A stretch of DNA of 24,666 nt. Origin: a virus. The stretch is from IMG/VR virus record IMGVR_UViG_3300044623_000458, positions 1 through 24,666 of that record; one strand, given 5' to 3'. Below, one piece after another: positions 10,507-16,860 of this stretch (the stretch's first letter is position 1; every line of letters begins with the position of its first letter). The position numbers and the translations under genes were made by a program. The notes under the pieces are model-generated. The model saw only the letters and a program-made list of their open reading frames with translations. It had not been told where the DNA came from and did no database searches.

Positions 10507-10908
10507 ATGTTTGAATGTATCATAGCAGGTGATTCAATTGGAGTGGGAATCGCCAATGTAAGAAAAGAATGCGTTGCCTTCGTTAAGGGTGGAATTAACT
10601 CGCACCAGTGGATAAACAAAAACATTCAGAATACACCACTCATTGCGGATCATGTCATCATCTCTCTTGGTTCAAACGATGCGTTCGTCAAGGACACTGA
10701 GGAAGAACTACGAACTATTCGTAAACTAACCAGTGCACAACGAGTCTATTGGATCATGCCAAGCGATAAGTTTCCAAAGGCACAGTCAGCAGTCTGGCAT
10801 GTGGCGAATGAGCATAATGATATTATCCTAAGAACAGATCGTATGCAGAAAGATAATATCCACCCATCATGGGCAGGATATAAAGAACTAGGGGAGAGAG
10901 CACGATGA
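10507..10908 (+). CDS. SGNH/GDSL-type hydrolase
   Basis: The 133-residue protein carries the diagnostic blocks of SGNH hydrolases: GDS with S10 as nucleophile, a block-II glycine in KGGINS (residues 28-33), GSND (55-58) supplying the oxyanion Asn, and DNIH (116-119) supplying Asp and His. It is short for the family (about 180-200 aa is common) but all catalytic parts are there. Such enzymes cleave ester bonds, for example acetyl groups on surface sugars or lipids; the substrate here is unknown. A weak AGGA precedes the ATG. It starts a chain of overlapping small genes directly after the terminator. Confidence 0.85.
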   Translation: MFECIIAGDSIGVGIANVRKECVAFVKGGINSHQWINKNIQNTPLIADHVIISLGSNDAFVKDTEEELRTIRKLTSAQRVYWIMPSDKFPKAQSAVWHVANEHNDIILRTDRMQKDNIHPSWAGYKELGERAR

Positions 10909-11114
10909 ACATTAAAGACTATCAGATGGAGCCAAAGAAACCACTATCATTCGAGGAATGGAAGGGTAATATTGCTCCACAATATCAGGGAGAAAAACTA
11001 AAGGCATTCGATCGTCTGCATAATGTAGACTATAAGAAAGAATTCGATGAGATGCTCCAAAGGGAATATGCGGAGTACTGTGACAATCTTAACGGAAACT
11101 GGCTACTACGATGA
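10905..11114 (+). CDS. Hypothetical protein (69 aa)
   Basis: The ATG overlaps the hydrolase stop in an ATGA, so translation is coupled. The product is charged and probably helical, with LSFEEWKGNIAP early and an aromatic YKKEFDEMLQREYAEYCDNL stretch at residues 43-62. No family is recognised and no cysteines beyond one are present. The continuous chain of overlaps supports it as a real gene. Confidence 0.7.
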   Translation: MNIKDYQMEPKKPLSFEEWKGNIAPQYQGEKLKAFDRLHNVDYKKEFDEMLQREYAEYCDNLNGNWLLR

Positions 11115-11299
11115 TTACAAAAGAGAAACTAGAAAACCATATCAAACATCTCCAAGAGAAACACGATATATTGGATAAGGAAATCTGGGAACTCGACTGT
11201 CTCTATGATGAATCAATCGAGTGTCATAATCTAAAGAAAAAGAAGCTGAAACTAAAGGATGAGATAGAAGAATGCAAGAGAAAACTGGCAGTGCTATAA
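11111..11299 (+). CDS. YdcH-like (DUF465) coiled-coil protein
   Basis: The 62-residue protein has the shape of the DUF465/YdcH family: HIKHLQEKHDILDKEIWELD in the first helix, then a turn and LKKKKLKLKDEIEECKRKL in the second. Together they form a helical hairpin. The function of the family is unknown. It overlaps its neighbours at both ends (ATGA at the start, TAATG at the stop), as do the other genes of this chain. Confidence 0.72.
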   Translation: MITKEKLENHIKHLQEKHDILDKEIWELDCLYDESIECHNLKKKKLKLKDEIEECKRKLAVL

Positions 11300-11430
11300 T
11301 GCAGTGGTTATCGGGGATATTTACTATATTCATAGTGCTTCCGATTAGTATAATTGTTCAATTCTTCAAGTTCGTATTGATCGATATTCCCATGGCTGCA
11401 GGTGAGAAAGATGACAAAGACTCCAAGTGA
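11299..11430 (+). CDS. Single-membrane-segment peptide (43 aa)
   Basis: The ATG overlaps the previous stop by one base. Residues 3-28 are hydrophobic (LSGIFTIFIVLPISIIVQFF and following), enough for one transmembrane helix, and the tail GEKDDKDSK is charged and probably cytoplasmic. Function unknown. It overlaps the next gene by 20 nt. Confidence 0.6.
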   Translation: MQWLSGIFTIFIVLPISIIVQFFKFVLIDIPMAAGEKDDKDSK

Positions 11431-11563
11431 ACCTAAACTCATTCGCTACAGAGATGCAGGAATGAATACCTATACATACTTCTGGACTATCGATGGTCGA
11501 GTTGTATCACCTTATTTTGACGATGAAACCACAGCAAAGGAATGGAAATATGGAAACAAATGA
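11411..11563 (+). CDS. Hypothetical protein (50 aa)
   Basis: The ATG at 11411 follows a GGTGAG-type ribosome-binding site located in the previous gene. The product contains YTYFWTIDGRVVSPYFDDETTA, broadly beta-rich with aromatic residues, and ends in AKEWKYGNK. No family is recognised. The 20-nt overlap in another frame with the membrane peptide is typical of this compact stretch. Confidence 0.6.
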   Translation: MTKTPSEPKLIRYRDAGMNTYTYFWTIDGRVVSPYFDDETTAKEWKYGNK

Positions 11564-11705
11564 AGCCAAAGAAACAAAAGCAATCCTAGCAATGGGAGAG
11601 AAACTAGCAACCTATGAGACAGAAATCGCTCGACTAACTAAACGAGTCACTGAACTAGAGACAGTAATCGCCAATCAACGAGCAATGATAAACGAACTAC
11701 AATGA
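11550..11705 (+). CDS. Coiled-coil protein (51 aa)
   Basis: AAGGA lies 8 nt before the ATG at 11550, which is preferred over an upstream start at 11493 that would lie fully in the previous gene. The 51 residues form one long predicted coiled coil with heptad-like leucines and isoleucines (EIARLTKRVTELETVIANQ). It probably oligomerises; function unknown. Confidence 0.65.
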   Translation: METNEAKETKAILAMGEKLATYETEIARLTKRVTELETVIANQRAMINELQ

Positions 11706-11905
11706 CACAAGAAGTAATCCTCCATAAAGACGACCTCAACGCAATTCTTGAGTTCGCAAACAAATATCCCGACTCCGACTATATTACTGTCTCTTGTGAT
11801 TCTTCCTCGGGAATCGGAATTTTAGTCTCAGCATCAATCCGCACTGTGATCAACGAAGATCCAGTAATCATAATCAAACAAATCGTGGACGAATCATCAT
11901 GGTAA
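11702..11905 (+). CDS. Hypothetical protein (67 aa)
   Basis: The start overlaps the previous stop (ATGA). The product has an N-terminal helix (HKDDLNAILEFANKYP) followed by strands (YITVSCDSSSGIGILVSASI), suggesting a small alpha/beta fold. No motif or family is recognised. The next gene starts inside its last codons. Confidence 0.68.
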   Translation: MTQEVILHKDDLNAILEFANKYPDSDYITVSCDSSSGIGILVSASIRTVINEDPVIIIKQIVDESSW

Positions 11906-12114
11906 CCCATCACTACGCAATACTCACTAAATCACCTCACTTTGGCTCTGTGATCAACTATATCAAAGAGAATAATCTAACCTTTGAGCCACATCTAAAT
12001 CGTACTCGTTTTTGGCTTCCAGAGGAATTACACGATGACTTCATCAATAAACTTGGTGGGCACTGTGACTTTGTTCCTAGTGACCAAGATCTAATTACTG
12101 GTAATCGTGGATGA
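11899..12114 (+). CDS. Hypothetical protein (71 aa)
   Basis: The 71-residue product begins MVTHHYAILTKSPHFGSVIN and contains a Trp/Leu-rich turn (RFWLPEELHDDFINKLGG). It may be a small alpha/beta protein. It overlaps the preceding gene by 7 nt. No family is recognised and no catalytic motif is seen. Confidence 0.68.
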   Translation: MVTHHYAILTKSPHFGSVINYIKENNLTFEPHLNRTRFWLPEELHDDFINKLGGHCDFVPSDQDLITGNRG

Positions 12115-12120
12115 GTCGTC

Positions 12121-12345
12121 ATGGTAGAGAAAGAATGTAATCCTCATCCAATGGCTCCACATGGCTTTCTAAGAAATGCCTCTCATAATGCAGGTCGTTA
12201 TGTATGTGAGTGTGAGTATTGGGATGAAAAGGGCTATGAACTCGCTACACTGGAAGAAGCAGAGGAATTCGATAAGAAACGAAACTATGAGTATACAGAG
12301 AGATGCCCATGGGATGAATGGAAGCCAACTAAGGATATTGTATGA
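12121..12345 (+). CDS. Hypothetical protein (74 aa) with paired cysteines
   Basis: The product has three early cysteines or histidine/cysteine clusters (ECNPHPMAPHGF and YVCECEYW) and a later RCPWDEW. Metal binding is possible but the spacing does not match a standard zinc ribbon. The middle is an acidic helix (LATLEEAEEFDKKRNYEY). It lies 6 nt after the preceding gene and overlaps the next start by four bases. No family is recognised. Confidence 0.68.
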   Translation: MVEKECNPHPMAPHGFLRNASHNAGRYVCECEYWDEKGYELATLEEAEEFDKKRNYEYTERCPWDEWKPTKDIV

Positions 12346-12461
12346 ACCAAGAAGAATACATTAAGTTTCTAGAAGAGAGACTGAAACACTCGGATGACCA
12401 GTTAGAGAAAGCCATGGAGATGCTGGCTACACTAATGAGTAAGATGCCAGTGAGTGAATGA
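12342..12461 (+). CDS. Small helical protein (39 aa)
   Basis: The start overlaps the previous stop (ATGA). The 39 residues form one predicted coiled-coil helix (EEYIKFLEERLKHSDDQLEK and on to a Met-rich end). Comparable tiny coiled-coil proteins occur throughout this operon. Function unknown. Confidence 0.58.
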   Translation: MNQEEYIKFLEERLKHSDDQLEKAMEMLATLMSKMPVSE

Positions 12462-12519
12462 TGCATGGTGGACAGATATTCCAGAAATACACAGTTTCAG
12501 TGAATACAAAGGCGAGTGA
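12454..12519 (+). CDS. Possible 21-aa peptide with GTG start
   Basis: A GTG-started frame of 21 codons (MNDAWWTDIPEIHSFSEYKG and one more residue) fills the gap between two small genes, and its TGA overlaps the next ATG in the coupled manner used throughout this operon. Length alone is not evidence, so this is offered only as a candidate. Confidence 0.3.
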   Translation: MNDAWWTDIPEIHSFSEYKGE

Positions 12520-12809
12520 TGGGATACAAATCAAAAACATGTCCTAAGTGTAACGCTGTGCACAACAAGCGTGGTGAGTTCTGTAGTCGCTCGTGTGGCA
12601 ACCAGAAGAAACATACTCCAGAAACCAAGAAGAAAATCGGTGATGCTAAGTCGGCATGGCTCACTAGTGGTGATGAGAAAGCAGAAGCACAAGTCCATTC
12701 CTTCACTAGTCTCGGTGCTAATAAGACACCTGACCCTGTCGCACCTATTAGGGATAATATGGGTACTGGTCGGTTTGTTCAGGATGGCGACCTGTGGGAA
12801 GAAGTCTAG
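12519..12809 (+). CDS. Zinc-finger protein with NUMOD3-like motif
   Basis: The 96-residue protein starts with a zinc-finger-like region: C8 and C11 in TCPKC, C22 and C26 in FCSRSC. Directly after comes KKHTPETKKKIGDAKSAW (residues 30-47), similar to NUMOD3 DNA-binding motifs that accompany GIY-YIG and HNH homing endonucleases. No nuclease domain follows; the last 40 residues look disordered. It may be a stand-alone DNA-binding protein or the remnant of a homing endonuclease. The ATG overlaps the TGA of the preceding possible peptide. It is the last gene of the chain. Confidence 0.7.
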   Translation: MGYKSKTCPKCNAVHNKRGEFCSRSCGNQKKHTPETKKKIGDAKSAWLTSGDEKAEAQVHSFTSLGANKTPDPVAPIRDNMGTGRFVQDGDLWEEV

Positions 12810-12830
12810 TTTGCAACTTGCAATTTAGAT

Positions 12831-12859
12831 TTGATTTATACTTGACGATGCGGTATACT
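12831..12859 (+). promoter_or_regulatory. Probable distal promoter of the AAA+ gene
   Basis: TTGATT (12831-12836), 17-nt spacer, TATACT (12854-12859). It would give a leader of nearly 190 nt before the AAA+ ATG. TTGCAA occurs twice just upstream (12811-12825 region), echoing the element in other promoters. Confidence 0.6.
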
Positions 12860-12923
12860 TACGGTGTTAGGGTTGATCGAGAGTAGAGATAGAGACAGAG
12901 AGACAAGTAAGTAAACACTAACT

Positions 12924-12964
12924 AAGGGTTATTCGAGAGACGACGAGTCTGGGTAATAACCCTT
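12924..12964 (+). other. Long hairpin in the AAA+ leader
   Basis: AAGGGTTATT (12924-12933) pairs perfectly with AATAACCCTT (12955-12964), with AGAC/GTCT inside. No T-run follows, so it is not a clear terminator. The stretch 12810-13052 holds no gene; apart from this hairpin and two promoters I see nothing else in it. Confidence 0.6.
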
Positions 12965-12992
12965 TAGTCTGTAAGGGTATTCCATAAAGTTG

Positions 12993-13021
12993 TTGTCGTT
13001 AATTCCGATTTAGGGGATAAT
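12993..13021 (+). promoter_or_regulatory. Proximal promoter of the AAA+ gene
   Basis: TTGTCG (12993-12998), 17-nt spacer, GATAAT (13016-13021). The 30-bp region closely resembles the promoter at 14485, both with TTAATTC and TTAGGG between the hexamers. The AAA+ start codon lies 32 nt downstream. Confidence 0.7.
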
Positions 13022-13052
13022 TCTCTTATTGAATCGAGAAAAGGACTTAATT

Positions 13053-13943
13053 ATGACTACAGCAAATATCACCTTCGACGGAACCAACTACATCGCTAAA
13101 GTGGGTTCTAAGACTATCAAATCTTACTCTAAGAAATATGTGGAGCGCAAGGTGCAAGCAATGGTGGGTGACATGGAAGTCCATATCGCTGCTGTTGCTG
13201 AAAAACAATCCAAATATGACATTAACACTCGTTTCGGTTTCGTTGAGAAATTGGTCACGATGGTTGCTACTGGTGTTCAGCCTAGTGCTGTTATTACTGG
13301 TGAAGGTGGTTTGGGCAAGACTTATACAGTCACTAAGACGCTGGAAGCGCATGGCTACAAAGACATTTCTGATTTGGCTGAATTCCAAGTTGGTTCGGTG
13401 ATTAATACACGCAAGTGTTTCACCATGGTTAAGGGTTACTCTACTGCCAAGGGTTTGTATCGTACTCTCTTCGAAAACAACAAATCCATCATCGTGTTTG
13501 ATGACTGTGATGCTGTTCTTCGTGACCCTGTTGCATTAAACTTGCTTAAAGGTGCTTTGGACTCTTACGGTAAAAGAATCATTAGCTGGAATGCTGACAT
13601 GAAGGATGATGACCTTCCACGCAGTTTCGACTTTACTGGTCGTGTGATTTTCATCTCTAACATGGTACAGGACAAGATCGACCAAGCCATCCGTAGTCGC
13701 TCTATGATGATCGATCTAAGCATGTCTCTAGACCAGAAGATCGACCGCATGGAGTTTATTGCAAAGAGTGATGAGTTCCTCCCAGAGTACGATGCTACTA
13801 TTAAGAGTGATGCTCTTGGTCTGATTCGTACCATCAAGAACGAGTGTTCCGAGATCTCCCTCCGTACCCTTATTGCTGTTGCAAAGATTCGTGCCAGCAA
13901 CAAAGAGTGGAAAGACCTTGCTACTTACATGTTGACTGCTTAA
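13053..13943 (+). CDS. AAA+ family ATPase
   Basis: The 296-residue protein has Walker A GEGGLGKT (residues 83-90), Walker B IIVFDDCD (146-153), a sensor-1-like FISN (200-203) and arginines at 214 and 216 in RSRS that may serve as fingers in an oligomer. The first 60 residues form a separate basic domain. AAA+ proteins of this sort remodel DNA or protein complexes; the precise partner is not evident. The ATG at 13053 has AAGGA 8 nt upstream and is preferred to an upstream in-frame TTG at 13029. Two promoters and a hairpin precede it, so it seems separately controlled. Pyrimidine-rich wobble positions here differ somewhat from neighbours. Confidence 0.88.
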   Translation: MTTANITFDGTNYIAKVGSKTIKSYSKKYVERKVQAMVGDMEVHIAAVAEKQSKYDINTRFGFVEKLVTMVATGVQPSAVITGEGGLGKTYTVTKTLEAHGYKDISDLAEFQVGSVINTRKCFTMVKGYSTAKGLYRTLFENNKSIIVFDDCDAVLRDPVALNLLKGALDSYGKRIISWNADMKDDDLPRSFDFTGRVIFISNMVQDKIDQAIRSRSMMIDLSMSLDQKIDRMEFIAKSDEFLPEYDATIKSDALGLIRTIKNECSEISLRTLIAVAKIRASNKEWKDLATYMLTA

Positions 13944-13944
13944 T

Positions 13945-14082
13945 ATGTTAAAGTGGATACTCGTGGCAGTAATAGTAGTAGCATTCCCTACTGAGGTGGG
14001 GCATCTACTGGCAGAGTTAGTAGTAATAGTAAAAGAATCGTTGACAACAATGATTGCAGCTTACAACAATAAAGGGATATAA
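13945..14082 (+). CDS. Small membrane protein (45 aa)
   Basis: ATG one base after the AAA+ stop. Residues 4-14 (WILVAVIVVAF) and 21-30 (LLAELVVIVK) are hydrophobic, so one or two short membrane segments are possible. Function unknown. It is followed one base later by the next small gene. Confidence 0.6.
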   Translation: MLKWILVAVIVVAFPTEVGHLLAELVVIVKESLTTMIAAYNNKGI

Positions 14083-14083
14083 A

Positions 14084-14227
14084 ATGTTCGCTATTGACAA
14101 AATAACTGGTAATCGTGTTAAAATCCTTCGCAATGGTGCTGCTGGTGCCGAACGATGTGTAGTCATTCGCCATCCAGACGGCAGCGAGCAACTTCAATTC
14201 AAAACTCTGTTAATTTCTTGCAAATAA
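14084..14227 (+). CDS. Hypothetical protein (47 aa)
   Basis: AAAGG precedes the ATG at 14084 by 7 nt. The product appears beta-rich (KITGNRVKILRNGAAGAERC, then VVIRHPDGSEQLQFKTLL), with two cysteines. It could be a small beta-barrel. No family is recognised. Confidence 0.62.
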   Translation: MFAIDKITGNRVKILRNGAAGAERCVVIRHPDGSEQLQFKTLLISCK

Positions 14228-14243
14228 TTTAAAGGACTTGAAA

Positions 14244-14393
14244 ATGATTAGATTTATCGTGGGACTAGTAATAGTAATGGGTGCAGTTGGTGGTATGGAA
14301 GAGCCAGAGAATTCACTGTTGGCACTAATGGGTATAGCAGCAGTAGGACTGGCACTGATGTACTTTGGATCTGAGAAGATGAAACAGTTGTAA
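14244..14393 (+). CDS. Two-helix membrane protein (49 aa)
   Basis: AAAGGA lies 8 nt before the ATG. Two hydrophobic segments (IRFIVGLVIVMGAVGG and LLALMGIAAVGLALMYFG) are joined by a short acidic loop (MEEPEN), so it should form a membrane hairpin. I recall similar small proteins in T4-like aquatic phages, without known function. A role in membrane alteration or lysis is conceivable. Confidence 0.68.
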   Translation: MIRFIVGLVIVMGAVGGMEEPENSLLALMGIAAVGLALMYFGSEKMKQL

Positions 14394-14484
14394 TCTGTAG
14401 AGGGATTAGGGGACATAAAATATAACACAGGGACTCCTACCCGATGGGCTATGCGGAGGGTTTAGGCACATCATAATTACATCC

Positions 14485-14513
14485 TTGTCTTTAATTCGAT
14501 ATTAGGGTATAAT
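14485..14513 (+). promoter_or_regulatory. Promoter before the 14655 operon
   Basis: TTGTCT (14485-14490), 17-nt spacer, TATAAT (14508-14513). It is a near copy of the promoter at 12993. The 90 nt before it (14394-14484) hold no gene, only a CTCC...CCC/GGG...GGAG hairpin around 14428-14452. Confidence 0.78.
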
Positions 14514-14654
14514 CTCTATAGGGTTGCAGTGTTGGAAATCAGATTGCTGCAAAAAAATTCCCGAGAAAAATTTCACTATGAAAGGTTGCATATGAACGGC
14601 ATGTGTATTGGACAAGAATTGATTGTTATGGCTAGTGGTAGCAAAGGAAAATCT

Positions 14655-14807
14655 ATGAACGAATATTATCAGTATCTAGACGCACTTAGAGAATCAGGTG
14701 TGACTAACATGTATGGGGCTGGTGCTTATCTGCAGGATCGATTTGATCTCTCTAAGGTAGAAGCCAGAGATATACTAACAGCATGGATGAAACAATTCAC
14801 AAAATGA
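14655..14807 (+). CDS. Small conserved phage protein (50 aa)
   Basis: The core YLDALRESGVTNMYGAGAYL (residues 5-24) followed by VEARDILTAWMKQF is a recurrent pattern in short phage and bacterial proteins of unknown function. AAGGA lies 7 nt before ATG 14655, which starts the conserved part. A longer form from ATG 14592, also with a good AAAGG, would add 21 residues. The ORF can be read still further upstream, but that would reach into the promoter. Confidence 0.72.
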   Translation: MNEYYQYLDALRESGVTNMYGAGAYLQDRFDLSKVEARDILTAWMKQFTK

Positions 14808-14971
14808 TTAAATCAAACGAAATGGCTACAACTGTTGGTCACTGCGAGAACTGTCTATACGACATTAAGGAAGCCATTGAAACGAATGGATCCGAAGACC
14901 AGCGACACTATCTAGAGAAAGCACTCATGTATTTGGAATGGTTGTACTCTGACCTACAGGAAGAAGAATGA
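14804..14971 (+). CDS. Hypothetical protein (55 aa)
   Basis: The ATG at 14804 overlaps the previous stop (ATGA). The product has CENC at residues 14-17 and is otherwise an acidic two-helix protein (LEKALMYLEWLYSDLQEEE). No family is recognised. An earlier start at 14783 is possible but breaks the overlap pattern of this operon. Confidence 0.62.
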   Translation: MIKSNEMATTVGHCENCLYDIKEAIETNGSEDQRHYLEKALMYLEWLYSDLQEEE

Positions 14972-15027
14972 CTAGTCTAATTGCAATGGCAATAATTATT
15001 ATCATGGAGTTAGTATGGCCAATGTAA
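14968..15027 (+). CDS. Possible 19-aa hydrophobic peptide
   Basis: An ATGA overlap with the previous gene opens a 19-codon frame that is nearly all hydrophobic (TSLIAMAIIIIMELVWPM). It could be a one-helix membrane peptide. It is very short and overlaps the next gene, so the call is tentative. Confidence 0.4.
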   Translation: MTSLIAMAIIIIMELVWPM

Positions 15028-15143
15028 AGAAGGGTAATCTTACATCTCCTCCCCAATGGTGGAAACATCTAAGAGATTGGAAGAGAGTGTTTTGGAAGTC
15101 TGAACGACAGGCACAGAAGAAAGATATTAAAAATGAGTCTTGA
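15015..15143 (+). CDS. Small basic conserved phage protein (42 aa)
   Basis: ATGGAG upstream supplies the ribosome-binding site for ATG 15015. The product MANVKKGNLTSPPQWWKHLR followed by a basic RVFWKSERQAQKK segment matches a short phage protein type found in many genomes, of unknown function. It is probably helical and could bind nucleic acid. Confidence 0.65.
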   Translation: MANVKKGNLTSPPQWWKHLRDWKRVFWKSERQAQKKDIKNES

Positions 15144-15474
15144 TGTTGATTTAATGGTTATACAACCCACGAGTATCTTCTCTATGAATATCACTCACAA
15201 TCTTGGGAAGATGGCTGGAGCAGTTAAACTAGAGAATGGTAAGACTCTCTATGAGGTTCTATGGCGACCAGACGAGCATGGTTATTACACTGCCAGCGAT
15301 ATTGCTTCGTTACTGCATGAAGGGATGGTTAAGTTAATTTGCTCTCCCGAGGAATATAAGAGATATAATCCAGAGAACGGATGGGGTGAATATGATGGTC
15401 TCGTGGAATTTGTGAAACAATACTATAATGCTTGTCTAACGAATCCAGAAGCAGAACTGAGGGTAAGTCGATGA
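15133..15474 (+). CDS. Conserved phage protein (113 aa), unknown function
   Basis: The 113-residue protein begins MSLDVDLMV and includes NITHNLGKMAGAV, VLWRPDEHGYYTASDI and YNPENGWGEYDGLVEFVKQY, a pattern widely seen in phages and plasmids without assigned activity. The family seems well conserved over its entire length, and this copy looks complete. It overlaps the previous gene by 11 nt. No membrane segment or catalytic motif stands out. Confidence 0.78.
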   Translation: MSLDVDLMVIQPTSIFSMNITHNLGKMAGAVKLENGKTLYEVLWRPDEHGYYTASDIASLLHEGMVKLICSPEEYKRYNPENGWGEYDGLVEFVKQYYNACLTNPEAELRVSR

Positions 15475-15539
15475 GAACTGCAGATGCAATTGTAATAGTG
15501 TTATTGATTGTTTTAGTGTTTATACATCTTGCATATTAA
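15471..15539 (+). CDS. One-helix membrane peptide (22 aa)
   Basis: An ATGA overlap opens a 22-codon frame MRTADAIVIVLLIVLVFIHL plus two residues: a short polar start and one transmembrane helix. The overlap matches the operon's habit, but the length keeps confidence modest. Confidence 0.42.
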   Translation: MRTADAIVIVLLIVLVFIHLAY

Positions 15540-15542
15540 TGC

Positions 15543-15571
15543 TTGTCTTGCAAGATTGATTGGAGTATAAT
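15543..15571 (+). promoter_or_regulatory. Promoter giving a predicted leaderless mRNA
   Basis: TTGTCT (15543-15548), 17-nt spacer containing CTTGCAAG, TATAAT (15566-15571). The next gene's ATG begins 6 nt after the -10, at the expected +1. Confidence 0.85.
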
Positions 15572-15577
15572 AGTATT

Positions 15578-15829
15578 ATGATAAAAACTGAAAATGAACA
15601 TTTGTATCCTACTGGTGGATTGACTATTCCCTATGAAGTTGGGCATGGCATTACACTGGCATCTTTAATTGACTCTAGAGATTATCTCCAGAGCGAGTTG
15701 GACCAGTGGAATGAGAATCCCAAGGATGAGTTGAATCCAGATGGTTATTGGATGCATCCTGATGATGTCGTGAATAACGGAACACTAATCCGTGCAATGA
15801 ATTTATTGATTGGATATTACGGTGGCTAA
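15578..15829 (+). CDS. Hypothetical protein (83 aa)
   Basis: The 83-residue protein starts MIKTENEHLYPTGG and contains a helix (LASLIDSRDYLQSELDQW) and GYWMHPDDVVNNGTLIRAMNLL. No family is recognised. The ATG lies 6 nt after a -10 hexamer, so its own transcript should be leaderless; a GGAG 12 nt upstream overlaps the promoter and would serve only in read-through RNA. An upstream in-frame start at 15560 would lie inside the promoter. Confidence 0.72.
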   Translation: MIKTENEHLYPTGGLTIPYEVGHGITLASLIDSRDYLQSELDQWNENPKDELNPDGYWMHPDDVVNNGTLIRAMNLLIGYYGG

Positions 15830-16046
15830 ATTTTGGATCCCCATAATAGTGGGACTAAGCATAACAGGGTGTGGACACTTCACGAAGGTTGAGAATGTCT
15901 ACATTGATAATAGTGCTTCCAATAATCTTATCGGTAATCCCTGTAAGTTCTATATTGGTCTACGAGGTGAGCAGTACTGTATGACTGAGATTCCAAAGTT
16001 TCAAGCAAGGAATCCAGACAATCCCTATAAAAAGGAAAACCAATGA
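15822..16046 (+). CDS. Small lipoprotein (74 aa)
   Basis: The GTG start at 15822 overlaps the previous gene and gives a neat lipoprotein signal: K3, a hydrophobic core WIPIIVGLSI and lipobox ITGC with C17. The mature part has two further cysteines (NPCKFYIG and QYCMTE), which may form a disulfide in the periplasm. It could be a spanin-like or surface-modifying lipoprotein; nothing in the sequence decides. The following oxygenase starts inside its last codons (ATGA). Confidence 0.68.
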   Translation: MAKFWIPIIVGLSITGCGHFTKVENVYIDNSASNNLIGNPCKFYIGLRGEQYCMTEIPKFQARNPDNPYKKENQ

Positions 16047-16633
16047 ACGAAGAATTTAGTTCATCTTGGGCATTACAAACAGACCATGTAAACAGATATG
16101 CCTTTATTGAAAATGCATTTAGTGTATCCGAGTGTGATTACATCATAAAGAACATTACAGAAAAACATAGGGATGAATTTTTCAGTGGAACTGTAAATAC
16201 TTTGGATAAAGAATATAGAAATTCAAATATTTTCTTTATGAAACCAAATGACTCAATGAGATGGGTATACCAGAAACTAACTGACTATGTTAATAATGTA
16301 AATGCCGAATTCTTTAAATTTGATTTGTTTGCTTTTGGAGAATCTTTACAGTTCACAGAATACAAAGCACCAAGTGGAAAATACAATGCACACATTGATC
16401 AGATTAGCGGTGGAGTGATTCGTAAGTTATCCATTGTTGTTCAGTTAAGCGATCCATCTTCTTATGAAGGTGGAGACTTTGAAATTATTGATAGTGAATT
16501 CCCAACAAAGTTATCTAGAACACAAGGTACATTGCTGGTATTTCCAAGTTATACATTACACAGAGTAACAGAAGTTACCAAAGGAACTCGCCACTCATTG
16601 GTGGGCTGGATTAACGGAACACCATTTAAGTGA
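16043..16633 (+). CDS. PKHD-type 2-oxoglutarate/Fe(II) oxygenase
   Basis: The 196-residue protein has the double-stranded beta-helix fold of prolyl-hydroxylase-like oxygenases. The iron ligands are H117 and D119 in YNAHID and H173 in TLHRVTEV; R183 in KGTRHSLVGW would bind 2-oxoglutarate. Phages commonly carry such enzymes, with proteins or modified DNA bases as suggested substrates; which applies here is unknown. The gene begins by overlapping the lipoprotein stop. Two other candidates of the superfamily follow at 19899 and 21253. Confidence 0.9.
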   Translation: MNEEFSSSWALQTDHVNRYAFIENAFSVSECDYIIKNITEKHRDEFFSGTVNTLDKEYRNSNIFFMKPNDSMRWVYQKLTDYVNNVNAEFFKFDLFAFGESLQFTEYKAPSGKYNAHIDQISGGVIRKLSIVVQLSDPSSYEGGDFEIIDSEFPTKLSRTQGTLLVFPSYTLHRVTEVTKGTRHSLVGWINGTPFK

Positions 16634-16641
16634 GAAAATAA

Positions 16642-16860
16642 ATGACAGATGAAAACCTAATTGAAATATCACGAGGTGTTGACAGCTACATAACAACACT
16701 CTTATCAAGATACGAAATAACTCCATTATCTCTTGCTGCAATTTTGATGGCTCGAGCAATGGTTCTAAACAAAGAAGCAGGATCCACTGAAGACTTTTTA
16801 AAACTACTCAGTAGTATTAGTCGAGATCCTCCGATGCAGAAAAATGAAAAGGTACACTAA
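16642..16860 (+). CDS. Hypothetical helical protein (72 aa)
   Basis: The 72 residues look all-helical (LIEISRGVDSYITTLLSRYE, LSLAAILMARAMVL, TEDFLKLLSSI) and resemble small phage proteins that precede metallophosphoesterase genes. Its stop overlaps the next start by one base. No function is assigned. Confidence 0.7.
   Translation: MTDENLIEISRGVDSYITTLLSRYEITPLSLAAILMARAMVLNKEAGSTEDFLKLLSSISRDPPMQKNEKVH

Noticed and set aside
11349-11354. TATAAT inside a small ORF
   Set aside because: No -35-like hexamer at 16-18 nt upstream.
14529-14591. GTG start extending the 14655 gene upstream
   Set aside because: It would start within a few bases of the predicted transcription start with no ribosome-binding site.
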